64,000 nt of DNA, from positions 32,520-96,519 of the forward strand of contig NZ_CAMRAN010000010.1 of NCBI RefSeq assembly GCF_947039875.1, in the 5' to 3' direction. This DNA is from an uncultured Photobacterium sp. GTDB taxonomy: Bacteria; Pseudomonadota; Gammaproteobacteria; Enterobacterales; Vibrionaceae. The notes beneath the pieces were generated by a model. It saw only the letters and a list, made by a program, of their open reading frames with translations, was not told where the DNA came from and did no database searches. Below, in pieces: positions 17,843-28,458 of this stretch; the first letter of the stretch is position 1; every line of letters starts with the position of its first letter. Both the position numbers and the translations under genes were made by a program.

Positions 17843-18364
17843 CTATTGTGCGCTAGAATGACTAGCCACTGAGTTGTATTGCATACTAACCGGATTGAAA
17901 TCGTCACCTAATAAAATAAGTTGTGTGCGGCGATTTACTCGATTGTTTGTTTTATTATTCGAAACAATAAACGGCTCTCTTGAACCAGAAGCTAATGTCA
18001 CGATACGGTGTACAGCAAGCCCTTGGCGTTGTAAATAATTTGCAACAACGTCAGCGCGTGCTTTTGCTAATTGGTCGTTATATTCTGCTTTCCCTGAATT
18101 ATCAGCAGAACCAATAATAGCAATATTTAATCTAGGATTAGATTTCAATAATTTTACAGCTTGATCTAATGCATGTTGTTGTTGTGCATCTAGCAATTTT
18201 TTATCAAAATCAAAATTGACAACGGTCGGCCAATAATGTCCTTCAAGAACAGTTGTTGTACTGCTACAAGCAAGATCACCATAGTCGGCATAAATAGCTT
18301 CATTAGAAACACAGCCTGAAATCCCTACACTTAAAAATAATAAAGAAGTTGTTAATAATTTCAT
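17843..18364 (-). CDS. OmpA-family peptidoglycan-binding lipoprotein
   Basis: 173 residues from the ATG at 18364, chosen because GAGG lies about 9 nt upstream and the start gives a proper lipoprotein signal with lipobox ISGC (Cys18). Residues ~55-165 are an OmpA C-terminal domain: VNFDFDK at the start, NDQLAKARADVVANYL (the NxxLxxxRA diaminopimelate-binding signature) and NRRTQL at the end. It would tether the outer membrane to peptidoglycan. It starts 17 bp after the barrel gene, so it is probably a partner of that barrel. Confidence 0.9.
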   Translation of the reverse strand: MKLLTTSLLFLSVGISGCVSNEAIYADYGDLACSSTTTVLEGHYWPTVVNFDFDKKLLDAQQQHALDQAVKLLKSNPRLNIAIIGSADNSGKAEYNDQLAKARADVVANYLQRQGLAVHRIVTLASGSREPFIVSNNKTNNRVNRRTQLILLGDDFNPVSMQYNSVASHSSAQ

Positions 18365-18381
18365 GATTACATTCCTCACCA

Positions 18382-21300
18382 CTATTCGCTTAACCAACCA
18401 AATAAGTCTTCATCAAGCTTAAACATCATTTCAAAATAAAAACCTTGTAAGTTATAACCTTGTGGGTCGAGGTCATCATCATCAAAACCTATTACGTTAT
18501 AACCAATACCTGCACGTAGATTTTTCATAACAAGATAGTTTAAACCGACACCGAAAGAATAACGGCGACTATCAAACCAATCAGTGCCTAACATGCCACC
18601 ATGCACATCAAGGTCCCAACGACGGTTAATATAATAAATTACGCGGCCATCAATAATTGTTGCTACAGAATCATAGTCTTGCTCATATTCAGTGAAATCC
18701 TCCCACTTCAGCCCAACACGTCCTGATATTGTCCAATCTGGCGATAGTTGATAATTCTGGTGGGTAGATAAAATATGTGCTGTACGTGTGCTGTCATTAC
18801 GCTCTGTTTTCCACTCATAAGCACCTAACATATGGTAACGATTGCTTAATCTAGGGCGATATGCAAAGCCTAAACTGAAATGATTACTCCATGTGTTTTG
18901 TGCATTTTCTTTATCAATATAGCGGTATTCTTCACGTACAAGCCCACTCCAATCTTGACTCAAGCGCGTGACCCAGGCGCCCAAAATGCCATAATAATCT
19001 TCAGTATCACCGTGACGATATTCTATACGGCCCGTGGTTTTATAATTAGGATTACGTACATCAGCTAAACCTAATGACACCGCGACACCAGAGGTTCCTT
19101 CGCCTTCAATAACTTCAACATATTCAATTGCAGGATCAACACTGATACCGGGAATTACTTCAAACCGGCCACGATAACCATTAGCTAGCTCAAGGCTACG
19201 ACCATCTGATGCACCACGTTGTCTAAACTCATTAAACGTACTACCACCATGGAGCCAATCAACATCGATACCAGCCGTAAATAAGCTTGTTGAACCACTG
19301 CCTAAATTACTAATGCCGTCTAAAGAATCAATATACTCATATTGGGTATATATGCTGGCTTGCTTATGTACTTTCCAATCTGCTTTTACATTAAAACGAC
19401 GCTTACTATCATGACCAAAACTCTGCTCATATTCAGTGTCTAACCGACCAGGACGTCCCCACAAACTAAATGTACGACCCAGCCCCACAATTGCGGTGGT
19501 ATATTCTTCTGAATCTGTTTCGGTTTCATTTTTAATATAACGAGAGCCTAAACGTGTTACCCATTGAGAGCCCAAAATCTTGCTATCTACGGTTGCCCCA
19601 ATAGACTGTTGCTTTTCTTTATGCGCTAGAGATTCAGAATGACTGGCTTCAATGTTTAGGTTCATTAACCCTGTTAACTTCTGACGATGGCGAAGACGAA
19701 GCTCTTGACGAGCTGGCGTTACACCACCAGTAGAATTAGTAAACCCTTCTTCTGCATAAACATATTCAAGTTCAGTCGCTGCTTGAGCGTGCCAATCACG
19801 ATTAAGTCTAAGTTTATATGCCATACCATTTTTAAGTTTTTCCTGAGTGTCAGTAGTTAACGTACTGGCACTTTCATCCCCCTTATGGGACATACTCGCA
19901 ACAGAAGCTGTTATTTGCGTTTTATTATCAAAATCATAGTTAACCCAAAGGCTACCAATGTCATAACCTTCAACATCATTGTCGTTATATTCGTAGCTCA
20001 AACCGGCAAGTAAATAAGGGGTGAATAAATAAGAGAGTCTTGCACCTGCAACGGTATAAGCATCACCATCACCATCCACATCATAGGCGACTCTCACTTT
20101 GATAGGATTGAGATTAGAATCGTAACTTGGAATAACACGATTAAATCGTATATCGCCCGAAAAATAGTCAATAGTATAGTCAATATAACGGGTTAATAGC
20201 TGCTGATTTAGAACAAGACCTGTATTATCTCTGTCATACGTAACCAAAGTTACCGTATCAGAATGACGCACAATGCGTGTGTCCCCGATACTATAAAACA
20301 TTGCAGTACCGTTACCATTAAACTCAATCACTTTATGTAAATCTTCAGGACGTGCACCATATAATTGTGCGGTAATTTTCCCATCGTTATACATACTATT
20401 GAAGCCATTAAGGATCTGACTTGTACGTCCAATATCAGACTCATCAGTTCCATCTGCGGTACTATAATCACCCCACATTGCAAAATGGCGTTCTTTTTCA
20501 AGTTTCACATAGAGCTTACTGGTACTACGAGCATCATAACCTTTAATACTTGCATCACCTGGAATTGGGTAATAGCTGTCTGGTGATATTTCGCGATAAA
20601 ATTCTTCATCAGACTTGTCACTGTCATAACTTAACGTTAAATGCATACCACCTTTAATATTACCTTTAATAAAGGCGGCGGCTCTTTCGTCATGACTATA
20701 GGTTTTATTTTCATAACCGTCTAATTGAGCAGGTGGTCTTTCTCCACTAAAGCGGCCATAGCGTCCGGTATAATTTACAATACCTGAGACAAATAATGGA
20801 CGTTTAGCTGCAATTTGATAAAGTTTAATTTTGTCAGAGAAGTCTTCAACTGACGCTTGGATATTAATTTGGCCCGTATTTTCAGTACTGCGTAAATAAA
20901 CGGTTTTTTCACCATTAATGACACGAACCTGATGACCTGTTTCATTCTCTTGAATATCAGGATCTAACCAAGTATCACCTTGATCTGTATCTAGCGTTAC
21001 AAAGTAAGTACCACGTGCCAAATTATTATTTTCATCGTACAACTTAATAATAACAGGAATAACAGAACGACCACCGTCAGCACGTAATACATCACCATCA
21101 GCGACAACACTTATACGTTTTGCAGATTTTGGATGAGAGAACGTTTTTCCTAAAACAAGACGCTCGTTACCAAATGGATCAACTGTTTTAATTTCAACAA
21201 CGTTATCGCCATCGTCTAATGGAATACCATACCAACCAACAATTTGAGCATTCTCGCGTTTATTTATAATACGCTCGCCTAATTGATCAACATTGATTGC

Positions 21301-24300
21301 ATTACCATTAACATACAATGTTGGTTCAACATCACCTCGAATAACGGCAATAAAACGACCATCATAGCTATAATCATTGGTTGGCCAATACCATGCCCCT
21401 GATTCTGCTTCTGCGCGGGTAATATTCTTCGCTTCACTTTCAGGCAATGGAATAACATCTTGTAGAATATTATCAATTCTAAACTTAGCTTCTTTCGGAA
21501 TGTTATTGTATGCCGTTGGTACAATTTCAGTTTTAATTTTGTAAAGCGATAATGCCGTTCTCAAAACATTAAGCTTTTCTTGTGAATCACTAAAGCCAAA
21601 ACGAATGGATGATAATTTATCAGTGCTTGGATAAATATAAGCCTCATCTTGTACTGATTTTGGATATAACGTGATCATACTCGCAAGATCTTCGTTACTA
21701 CCTTTACGTGACTCTAATGCATAACCTTTAAATACAGTTAAAGAGGAAGTAGATGCTGGCGTTTGAGAAGCATTGTCAGCAGCGGTTGACGGCCCACTAA
21801 TAACGCCAGCTTGTAATTCATCTGCTTTTAATGCTTTTGGTTTGGCATCATATTGCAACCCTTTAAAATTCTCTGCTGTTTTAAATAACCAATCACCATT
21901 TATATTTGTATTTCTTTCTTTTAATTCTTGATAAACCGCTTCTTGATTTTCTACCGGACATGGCGCGACAAAATCAGCACGATGCATTTCACCACGTCGC
22001 ATATCAACAAATCGAGAATCACCTTTTCCTGCATTACGTGTATCTGTTGGTTCTAATTCAATACCTAAAGGTAGGGTTTGTTTGTCAACTTTCATGACAT
22101 GATTACCCGCCTTAACGCCGAACATTGAATACTGACCATTTTCATCAGTGATAACATAATCACCGGTTTCTAAATATATTTTCACTCCACCAATAGGCCA
22201 CATCTGATTTTTCATAATGTCGTTACACTGTGCATCGACAAAAACCTTACCAAAAATAATGCCTCTCTCTGACATCACGCCCGTTTGGGTAACCTTAACT
22301 TGGTATTTATCAATATTAGAAGTAAGACGGGAATCCGTAGTACCACCAAAGGTCGCTGCATTAACATAAACAGAGTTGATACCATCTGAATCTATAGCAC
22401 CTGCTGTTAGTTGCAAAACATAGGTTAATTTATAGCTACCATTTTCAGGCGGTTGTGTACTGCCATTTAATGTCCCAATATCAAAACGATATGTATAAGT
22501 ATCAATACGTACTGGATCTTTATAAGGTTGATCATTTAATCGAGTACTGCCTTCCATATATTTAAAACCATATGGCATTGAATCAAAAACTTGTGCATCA
22601 AATAATTGACTGTCTGGTAGGTTATTTTTAATCGTTACTGAATATTTAACGAAGCTACCAATTTCTGCGTTATCTTTATCAGCATCTTTTTGAATGGTTA
22701 ATCTACGATCTAAACTTTTGGGGTCTAGCGGTATATCAAACGTATCAACCCGATCTCTAACAGTTATCGGGAATAAACCTGAATTTTCAAGATCTTCATT
22801 TCCATATGGCCCATATGACATAGGCATAACATTGTGAATGTTAAAATTCGCTAAAGTTGTATAAGCAGATGGCCATACATGTGTCTGTGGTGGCTCAACC
22901 GAAATATAATATTGATTACCATCAATGGGTGCTAATTTAGGAAATAACACACGACCATCAACATCTGATACCACTTCAGCAACAGGAGTGAGACCATCAA
23001 CATTAGGCACTCGTATTTTCGCCGTCGGTGCTACATTATTTTCTGTTTGATAAAACTTCACTATCGCATTTTCTACACCATTAAAATTGGTCGCATCAAA
23101 AACAACAAATTGAGGGCTTATATAAGCCAAATCTGTCAGAATGATTCGGTTATTGTTGTTAGGATCAAAGACTTCAATCACTAATTCATCATTTGGATTT
23201 GACTGAATTTCACAGTCTACGGCAGTTGAACCATTAAGACCAAAACCTGTAAAGTTAATTGTACCATCAATATTCGATAACAATTCTGTACGAGTAATTT
23301 CACCTGTACGCCATGGAATAGCAATATCTTCTAAACAGTGGTTACCCCCAGGGCGAATATAATTATCTTTTGGTGATACCGCATGCACAGGAATAACACT
23401 TCTGAAAATACCAGTGTTAGGCCCTGTTTCAGCAAAAATCCAATAAAAAGAATCACCTTCCGTTGAACGTAATGTCACGGGGTAATTAGAAGAACTTGGG
23501 CCAATAATATCAATCGTTGACGCATGTTCATTACCTTGAGGAAGGATAATTTGAGCATGAATACCATCAAATTTTGAATCAAACCCAGTTGAACTTGAAT
23601 GATAATAAAAGTTTGTTGGAATAAAATGCTTATGCTCACTGTATAAAATAGTAAAGTCACTATTTGGGTCTAATACAGTATCGTCAATAAGTTCGAAATC
23701 AATTAAATTATCTTCTTCTTTACCTACTAACGTATTACATACTTCACCACTTCTAGAGATATTTTCAGCTGTTGACGATAAGTTAACTTCTGCTTCACTG
23801 TATATTTTAAATGGTACGGTTCCACGTACATCATTAACTTGTGCATAATAAGTAAAATGTCCTGATGTATTTGGCTTCATATAATCAGGTTTAACTAAAA
23901 AACCCACCTTTTCTACATTACCTGATCCATCCCAAGAGCTATATTCATACCAATCTAAATTATGGTCATCTTGTTCAAAAATAAAATTATTATTAATTCC
24001 GACTAATACCACACCGCCATCAAAATTGTATTCAGGAGAAATTAAGGTTATTGGTGAATGATCTTTAGCAGGCTGGCCATTAATCACTTTATCTTGTAAT
24101 AAAGAAATATTAGCAGGAAGCTTTACTGAAATTAACACACCAGTATGGCTAACTTTCACTTGTGAGCCTGCTGCTTCTGATTGAACAAAAATATTATACG
24201 GCAGTGCTGCCGATTCAGGCTTGGTGCGACCAACACTGGTATAATTTACTCTAAAATCAATTTCTGAAAGCGATGTTACTTGCTGTTGACAAATAGGTGA

Positions 24301-24963
24301 ATTTTCAATGTTTAAATTAACGATAGGTCCATCAATCACGATAATTTTAGTCGTGCTTGTTTTTTCAACTGAAAGATCATTGACTGATGTAACAACAGCA
24401 GCAAGATCATAGAAGTCATTGTTTTTATCTGTTGCTGGAATCTCAACCGTATAAACAAGATTAATAAATTCACCTGGTTTTAGTTGATCAATAATATATT
24501 TGCCATCGCTATTTTTATTAAGCTCAGGTTCGCCTGGATCATGAATACCATTACCATTAGTATCAAAATATATCTTTATATTGTCTGCATTCGGTGATGT
24601 AAGATCCCCATTATCATCAGTTAGATTATTAACATTAATAATATAGCTATCTTTAATATTACCAGTATTAGTTACTGTGTGAGGAATACTAACAATAGAA
24701 CCAGGTGAAACATTTTTTTCTGTCTTATTATCTCCCGATGTATCAGGTGATAATGAAACATCATATACTTTTTCAACTTTAATATGGGATATATTCGAAA
24801 GTACTCGAATATTCTCACCCGTCGTTGAGTCAAAATAAGTCATGATGGCCTGATTCATTATTTTTGTACCAGCATTAGTTAACCCAAAAACTGTTGAACT
24901 CACACTTAATAATATAAAAACAATGAGGTACTTCATTTTAGTTATTACATCTAAGAGGGCCAT
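18382..24963 (-). CDS. Very large outer-membrane protein: DUF11 / Cna-B-like domains plus C-terminal beta-barrel
   Basis: About 2193 residues. The ATG at 24963 has GGAG 7 nt upstream and gives a signal peptide ending near VFG-LTN (residue 27). The N-terminus carries the cluster module NAGTKIMNQAIMTYFD and an Ig-like DUF11 stretch. A second DUF11 domain lies at ~755-890 (FVKYSVTIKNNLPDS). A Cna-B/SdrD-like domain at ~900-1000 has GKVFVDAQCND and ITDENGQYSMFGV. An invasin-like Ig region at ~1290-1385 has VPVIIKLYDENNN. From ~1390 to the end there are alternating aromatic/polar strands typical of an outer-membrane barrel. I do not recognise a named family for the whole. It could display or export the DUF11 proteins encoded on both sides. 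A GTG two codons upstream is less likely as start. Confidence 0.78.
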   Translation of the reverse strand: MALLDVITKMKYLIVFILLSVSSTVFGLTNAGTKIMNQAIMTYFDSTTGENIRVLSNISHIKVEKVYDVSLSPDTSGDNKTEKNVSPGSIVSIPHTVTNTGNIKDSYIINVNNLTDDNGDLTSPNADNIKIYFDTNGNGIHDPGEPELNKNSDGKYIIDQLKPGEFINLVYTVEIPATDKNNDFYDLAAVVTSVNDLSVEKTSTTKIIVIDGPIVNLNIENSPICQQQVTSLSEIDFRVNYTSVGRTKPESAALPYNIFVQSEAAGSQVKVSHTGVLISVKLPANISLLQDKVINGQPAKDHSPITLISPEYNFDGGVVLVGINNNFIFEQDDHNLDWYEYSSWDGSGNVEKVGFLVKPDYMKPNTSGHFTYYAQVNDVRGTVPFKIYSEAEVNLSSTAENISRSGEVCNTLVGKEEDNLIDFELIDDTVLDPNSDFTILYSEHKHFIPTNFYYHSSSTGFDSKFDGIHAQIILPQGNEHASTIDIIGPSSSNYPVTLRSTEGDSFYWIFAETGPNTGIFRSVIPVHAVSPKDNYIRPGGNHCLEDIAIPWRTGEITRTELLSNIDGTINFTGFGLNGSTAVDCEIQSNPNDELVIEVFDPNNNNRIILTDLAYISPQFVVFDATNFNGVENAIVKFYQTENNVAPTAKIRVPNVDGLTPVAEVVSDVDGRVLFPKLAPIDGNQYYISVEPPQTHVWPSAYTTLANFNIHNVMPMSYGPYGNEDLENSGLFPITVRDRVDTFDIPLDPKSLDRRLTIQKDADKDNAEIGSFVKYSVTIKNNLPDSQLFDAQVFDSMPYGFKYMEGSTRLNDQPYKDPVRIDTYTYRFDIGTLNGSTQPPENGSYKLTYVLQLTAGAIDSDGINSVYVNAATFGGTTDSRLTSNIDKYQVKVTQTGVMSERGIIFGKVFVDAQCNDIMKNQMWPIGGVKIYLETGDYVITDENGQYSMFGVKAGNHVMKVDKQTLPLGIELEPTDTRNAGKGDSRFVDMRRGEMHRADFVAPCPVENQEAVYQELKERNTNINGDWLFKTAENFKGLQYDAKPKALKADELQAGVISGPSTAADNASQTPASTSSLTVFKGYALESRKGSNEDLASMITLYPKSVQDEAYIYPSTDKLSSIRFGFSDSQEKLNVLRTALSLYKIKTEIVPTAYNNIPKEAKFRIDNILQDVIPLPESEAKNITRAEAESGAWYWPTNDYSYDGRFIAVIRGDVEPTLYVNGNAINVDQLGERIINKRENAQIVGWYGIPLDDGDNVVEIKTVDPFGNERLVLGKTFSHPKSAKRISVVADGDVLRADGGRSVIPVIIKLYDENNNLARGTYFVTLDTDQGDTWLDPDIQENETGHQVRVINGEKTVYLRSTENTGQINIQASVEDFSDKIKLYQIAAKRPLFVSGIVNYTGRYGRFSGERPPAQLDGYENKTYSHDERAAAFIKGNIKGGMHLTLSYDSDKSDEEFYREISPDSYYPIPGDASIKGYDARSTSKLYVKLEKERHFAMWGDYSTADGTDESDIGRTSQILNGFNSMYNDGKITAQLYGARPEDLHKVIEFNGNGTAMFYSIGDTRIVRHSDTVTLVTYDRDNTGLVLNQQLLTRYIDYTIDYFSGDIRFNRVIPSYDSNLNPIKVRVAYDVDGDGDAYTVAGARLSYLFTPYLLAGLSYEYNDNDVEGYDIGSLWVNYDFDNKTQITASVASMSHKGDESASTLTTDTQEKLKNGMAYKLRLNRDWHAQAATELEYVYAEEGFTNSTGGVTPARQELRLRHRQKLTGLMNLNIEASHSESLAHKEKQQSIGATVDSKILGSQWVTRLGSRYIKNETETDSEEYTTAIVGLGRTFSLWGRPGRLDTEYEQSFGHDSKRRFNVKADWKVHKQASIYTQYEYIDSLDGISNLGSGSTSLFTAGIDVDWLHGGSTFNEFRQRGASDGRSLELANGYRGRFEVIPGISVDPAIEYVEVIEGEGTSGVAVSLGLADVRNPNYKTTGRIEYRHGDTEDYYGILGAWVTRLSQDWSGLVREEYRYIDKENAQNTWSNHFSLGFAYRPRLSNRYHMLGAYEWKTERNDSTRTAHILSTHQNYQLSPDWTISGRVGLKWEDFTEYEQDYDSVATIIDGRVIYYINRRWDLDVHGGMLGTDWFDSRRYSFGVGLNYLVMKNLRAGIGYNVIGFDDDDLDPQGYNLQGFYFEMMFKLDEDLFGWLSE

Positions 24964-25004
24964 AAGCACTCTCCAAAGGCTAGTAATTCAAAGATATGGA
25001 TATA

Positions 25005-25088
25005 GGCTTATTGAACTTACTTGATTTAATTATTTTCAAATATATTTAAAATAAGCTCAATAAGCCCCCCTACAAGGTAGGGAGGGCT
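25005..25088 (-). promoter_or_regulatory. Two overlapping hairpins between the DUF11 gene and the barrel gene (attenuator-like)
   Basis: Hairpin 1 (25063-25088) pairs AGCCCTCCCTAC with GTAGGGGGGCT and lies 15 nt after the upstream stop. Hairpin 2 pairs two 15-nt arms with one mismatch (25005-25019 and 25052-25066). They share 25063-25066, so both cannot form fully at once. No strong U-tract follows either. They may partially terminate or process the message. Confidence 0.5.
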
Positions 25089-25103
25089 AAGTTCTATTTA
25101 CTC

Positions 25104-28100
25104 TTAATCAATTTTCACTACAAAGTTACCAACCGCTTTGTCACCAGGAACAAGTGTTCCTACAGTAAAGGTAACAGTGTCACCGCTTACCGCACCAGTA
25201 ACGTCAGCACCAGTAGTACCATTAGGGTTACATAAAGGACCTAAATCATCAGTCTCTAAAGGATATGTTGCATCAGCAAGTGCTACAACAGTGCCTGAAT
25301 CGGTCGTATTACGACAACTTACTAAGCTACCACCCGCATGAAATTGAGAGTACTCAGTTAATTGGTCTGTAATAACTGTATTTAGCGCATTAGATGTACC
25401 TTCATTAACAGCAATCAGTTTCCAAACAACACACTGTCCAGGTTCAACATTTGTCGTTTGCTCTTTTAAGAAGGTCTTATCAGTATCAGCAACACCATCA
25501 CAATCAGTATCTAAATCAGCATACTTATAAAGACGGACCTGACCTTTAACAACTTCTGAATTATCTTGACCTTGAGCAGTGACTGTTGGATCTGTTGTTG
25601 ATACAGCAGTAATTGTTGTTAGGTTATTTGTACCAGATGTTGCATCTGTTGGTGCAAATACAGTGACTTCCATTGGAATGGTTTCACCAGGTTCTAACGT
25701 TAGTGTTGGAACTGTATCTGAGCCATCTGTTGCATCACACGTAACTTCTACACTTACAGTAGAACCATCCGCTTGCTGCACAATAATTGGTGTCGTTACA
25801 GGATCATCACATAAGTTACCAACTTCAGTATCAGGCGTACCATCACCATCAGTATCAACAGTAATTGTATTATTAAATCCAGTCATATTATTGCCTGAAC
25901 TTAAATCAACGGTTTCAGTTGTATTACCATTGTTACCTAACGTGTGGTCGTAAGTAACACTACCACCTGGTTCGATTTGGTTGCTTAATGATGCTGGCGT
26001 AATATCAATACTTGCATCAGTTGCGACATCAAATGCTTCAACCTTACGGTTAGATGCATTAGATGCGTCTGATGTAGCAACAAGTGAAATGATATAATCC
26101 ATATCACCATCACTATTAGCATCAATCGCTGCCGTTTGATCACTATCAGCTAAAGCTTGAGTTGGATCTGATGGAATAGTAATTTCAGCATTGACCCATA
26201 ATACAGCACCTGCTGGAATAGTTGGTGTCGATGTAATAACATTGCCTGTTGCAGCAATATCTACCGTACCATCTGCATCAGTATCAATACCATTATGCTT
26301 GAATACTACAGTCCAGCCCGTTGGTAATGCTGTTTCCCAACTTGCGCCGTTATAACTACCTTCTGCACTTAATAGGAATGAATCTGAACTACCGCCTTCA
26401 TTAGCAATATAAATAGGTGCTATAACTGTTGAACCTAAAGGCTCATCATTAAAGACAGTTGCTACATCTGCGCTAGTAAGAACGCCACCCGCAAGAAGCA
26501 CAGGATCGACATCTACAGCAGGATCAATAGTAGTAATTGGTGTATTAGCAATATCAACAGTAGGGCCTGTAATATTATCTAACCGCTCAGTTTTACTATC
26601 AGTCTTAGTTGCATCATTGAAAGAAGTTGCCGTTGTTGTTGCTTCAAATGGTGTTGGAGAATCAGCAGCATCTGATGGCAGATTGGCAACGACACGGAAC
26701 AATGTCTCATTACAATTGACAGTAATACCATCAATAGTTACAGCTGCATCGATACATGTAGAAGGATCAATAGGACCACTATCAGGTGTTACATTACCAT
26801 TAGTATCAACAAGTTGTGCTGAACCATCCGCATTCCAATATTCAAATGTTGTTCCTGTTGGAAAGCTAACATTTGCAGTCGAAAGATCAAAGCTATCGGT
26901 AGTATTACCGCTATTAATGATCTTGTTATAGAAGAATACTTCACTACCAGCAGCAGCTGAATCTACTGTCTGAATATTATCATCAGTACCATCAGAGTCA
27001 CCACCACCTGATGTTCCTGTTTCAGTACCAGTATCAGTAATACCTACACCAGTAGTCGTCGTTGTAGTGGTTGTGGTTGGATTTGATGGATCGGGACCTG
27101 CAGTTGTAGGATCTGGATCATTACATTCACCAGCATCATCGTAATCACCATCACCATTAAGATCTGAACATGAATAAGCAACGTTACCTATTTCGGTATC
27201 GCCCATCATTGTCTCAGGAGAATATGCTACATAAAAAGTCATGGAGATCGTTGTATTTGACGCTAATTGATCATCAACAGCATATACACCAGGTACTGCA
27301 GTATCGGTTGTATTACCGTTACTATTAAGATCTAAGCCACCATCAATTTGATTTTCAGCGGTATCATTAGTGCCATCTTGGTCTAAATCAACACCATGTG
27401 TAGATTCATCAACTAAATTAGCTGCAAAATCAATGGGTGTATCACCATTAACAGTTAACAAACCACTGCTTGATGCATCATATAGCCCACCAGTACTACT
27501 CGCGACATATACTGTTCCTTCAGGAATACCATCAAAGATAACCACATCTTTAGCATCTGTATTACCCGTATTTGAAACAGTCACTGTGTAGCGAATTAAA
27601 CTCAATTCTCGGTTAGTACCGCCATCCCCGTCTAAATCAATACCTAAAGCGGTTTCCGTACCAACATTCTCTAAGTGCGTCGCTGATTTGGTAATATTAA
27701 CCACAGCATCGTTAGTCACTGTAATTAATGATGCGTTAGTATCAGGTAAGGCATCATTGTTATCACCAATATCAGTGACAGAGCCATTAACAGGAGAAGC
27801 AGTACCATCATGAGCTTCTGCTTCTAATGTCACACCAAGTGTATCACCAGGAACGGCTGTTGTAGGCACTGCTGCTGCAAGCATTAAGTTCATTTGCTCA
27901 CCAGCATTTAGAGTAACAGTATCACCAGAAGTAAATTCGGTTTCACCCGCATCTGGTTGACCATTATTATTTGCATCATTGAAAAGCTTCAATGTGGCAG
28001 CATCAATCGTATCCGTTCCTCGTCCATCAGTTCCTGGAAGATTCTGCGCAAATGTCAATGTATAAGTATCAGCACCATTACCAGTATTGGTTAATACATG

Positions 28101-28370
28101 AGGTAAATATACAGTTTGACCAGGAGAGCCAGTAGTATTGAGATCCTGCTCAATCGTTGCACTATAAATCTGAGCTACAGTTACAACCGCTTCATTAGAT
28201 GTCGCGGTGTAACTATTTCCAGATTCATCTTCATAGGTTACTGTTGCTAAGTTTTTAATATCAGTTCCGGCGGCAGTAGCTGCAAGGGCTTGACTAGATA
28301 GTAAACCTGCACCTACCGTTATGAGTCCCGCCGCAACCCATACACTTATAGGTTTTAAATGCGTATTCAT
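25104..28370 (-). CDS. Exported DUF11-type repeat surface protein (~1088 aa)
   Basis: The start at 28370 gives a good signal peptide, MNTHLKPISVWVAAGLITVG through SQALA, cleaved near residue 30. An in-frame ATG 8 codons upstream is not needed. The mature start AGTDIKNLATVTYEDESG and PHVLTNTGNGADTYTL repeat the module seen in the 919- and 2193-residue proteins. Then come DUF11 Ig-like repeats with Asp/Asn-rich turns (DADGTVDIA, DTDGDGTPD). A low-complexity linker with nine successive Thr lies near residue 430. The last ~130 residues resemble the 919-residue protein end (QTTNVEPGQCVVWKLIAVNE) and finish in VGNFVVKID. It is the likely major secreted component of the cluster. Function is not known. 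Confidence 0.82.
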   Translation of the reverse strand: MNTHLKPISVWVAAGLITVGAGLLSSQALAATAAGTDIKNLATVTYEDESGNSYTATSNEAVVTVAQIYSATIEQDLNTTGSPGQTVYLPHVLTNTGNGADTYTLTFAQNLPGTDGRGTDTIDAATLKLFNDANNNGQPDAGETEFTSGDTVTLNAGEQMNLMLAAAVPTTAVPGDTLGVTLEAEAHDGTASPVNGSVTDIGDNNDALPDTNASLITVTNDAVVNITKSATHLENVGTETALGIDLDGDGGTNRELSLIRYTVTVSNTGNTDAKDVVIFDGIPEGTVYVASSTGGLYDASSSGLLTVNGDTPIDFAANLVDESTHGVDLDQDGTNDTAENQIDGGLDLNSNGNTTDTAVPGVYAVDDQLASNTTISMTFYVAYSPETMMGDTEIGNVAYSCSDLNGDGDYDDAGECNDPDPTTAGPDPSNPTTTTTTTTTGVGITDTGTETGTSGGGDSDGTDDNIQTVDSAAAGSEVFFYNKIINSGNTTDSFDLSTANVSFPTGTTFEYWNADGSAQLVDTNGNVTPDSGPIDPSTCIDAAVTIDGITVNCNETLFRVVANLPSDAADSPTPFEATTTATSFNDATKTDSKTERLDNITGPTVDIANTPITTIDPAVDVDPVLLAGGVLTSADVATVFNDEPLGSTVIAPIYIANEGGSSDSFLLSAEGSYNGASWETALPTGWTVVFKHNGIDTDADGTVDIAATGNVITSTPTIPAGAVLWVNAEITIPSDPTQALADSDQTAAIDANSDGDMDYIISLVATSDASNASNRKVEAFDVATDASIDITPASLSNQIEPGGSVTYDHTLGNNGNTTETVDLSSGNNMTGFNNTITVDTDGDGTPDTEVGNLCDDPVTTPIIVQQADGSTVSVEVTCDATDGSDTVPTLTLEPGETIPMEVTVFAPTDATSGTNNLTTITAVSTTDPTVTAQGQDNSEVVKGQVRLYKYADLDTDCDGVADTDKTFLKEQTTNVEPGQCVVWKLIAVNEGTSNALNTVITDQLTEYSQFHAGGSLVSCRNTTDSGTVVALADATYPLETDDLGPLCNPNGTTGADVTGAVSGDTVTFTVGTLVPGDKAVGNFVVKID

Positions 28371-28458
28371 AAAGTGGTTACCTTTTAAGGTCATTAATTT
28401 AATTACGATGTGTATAAATACCCTTGCAAAAACGCAGGGCGGTACATTTACTTAACGT

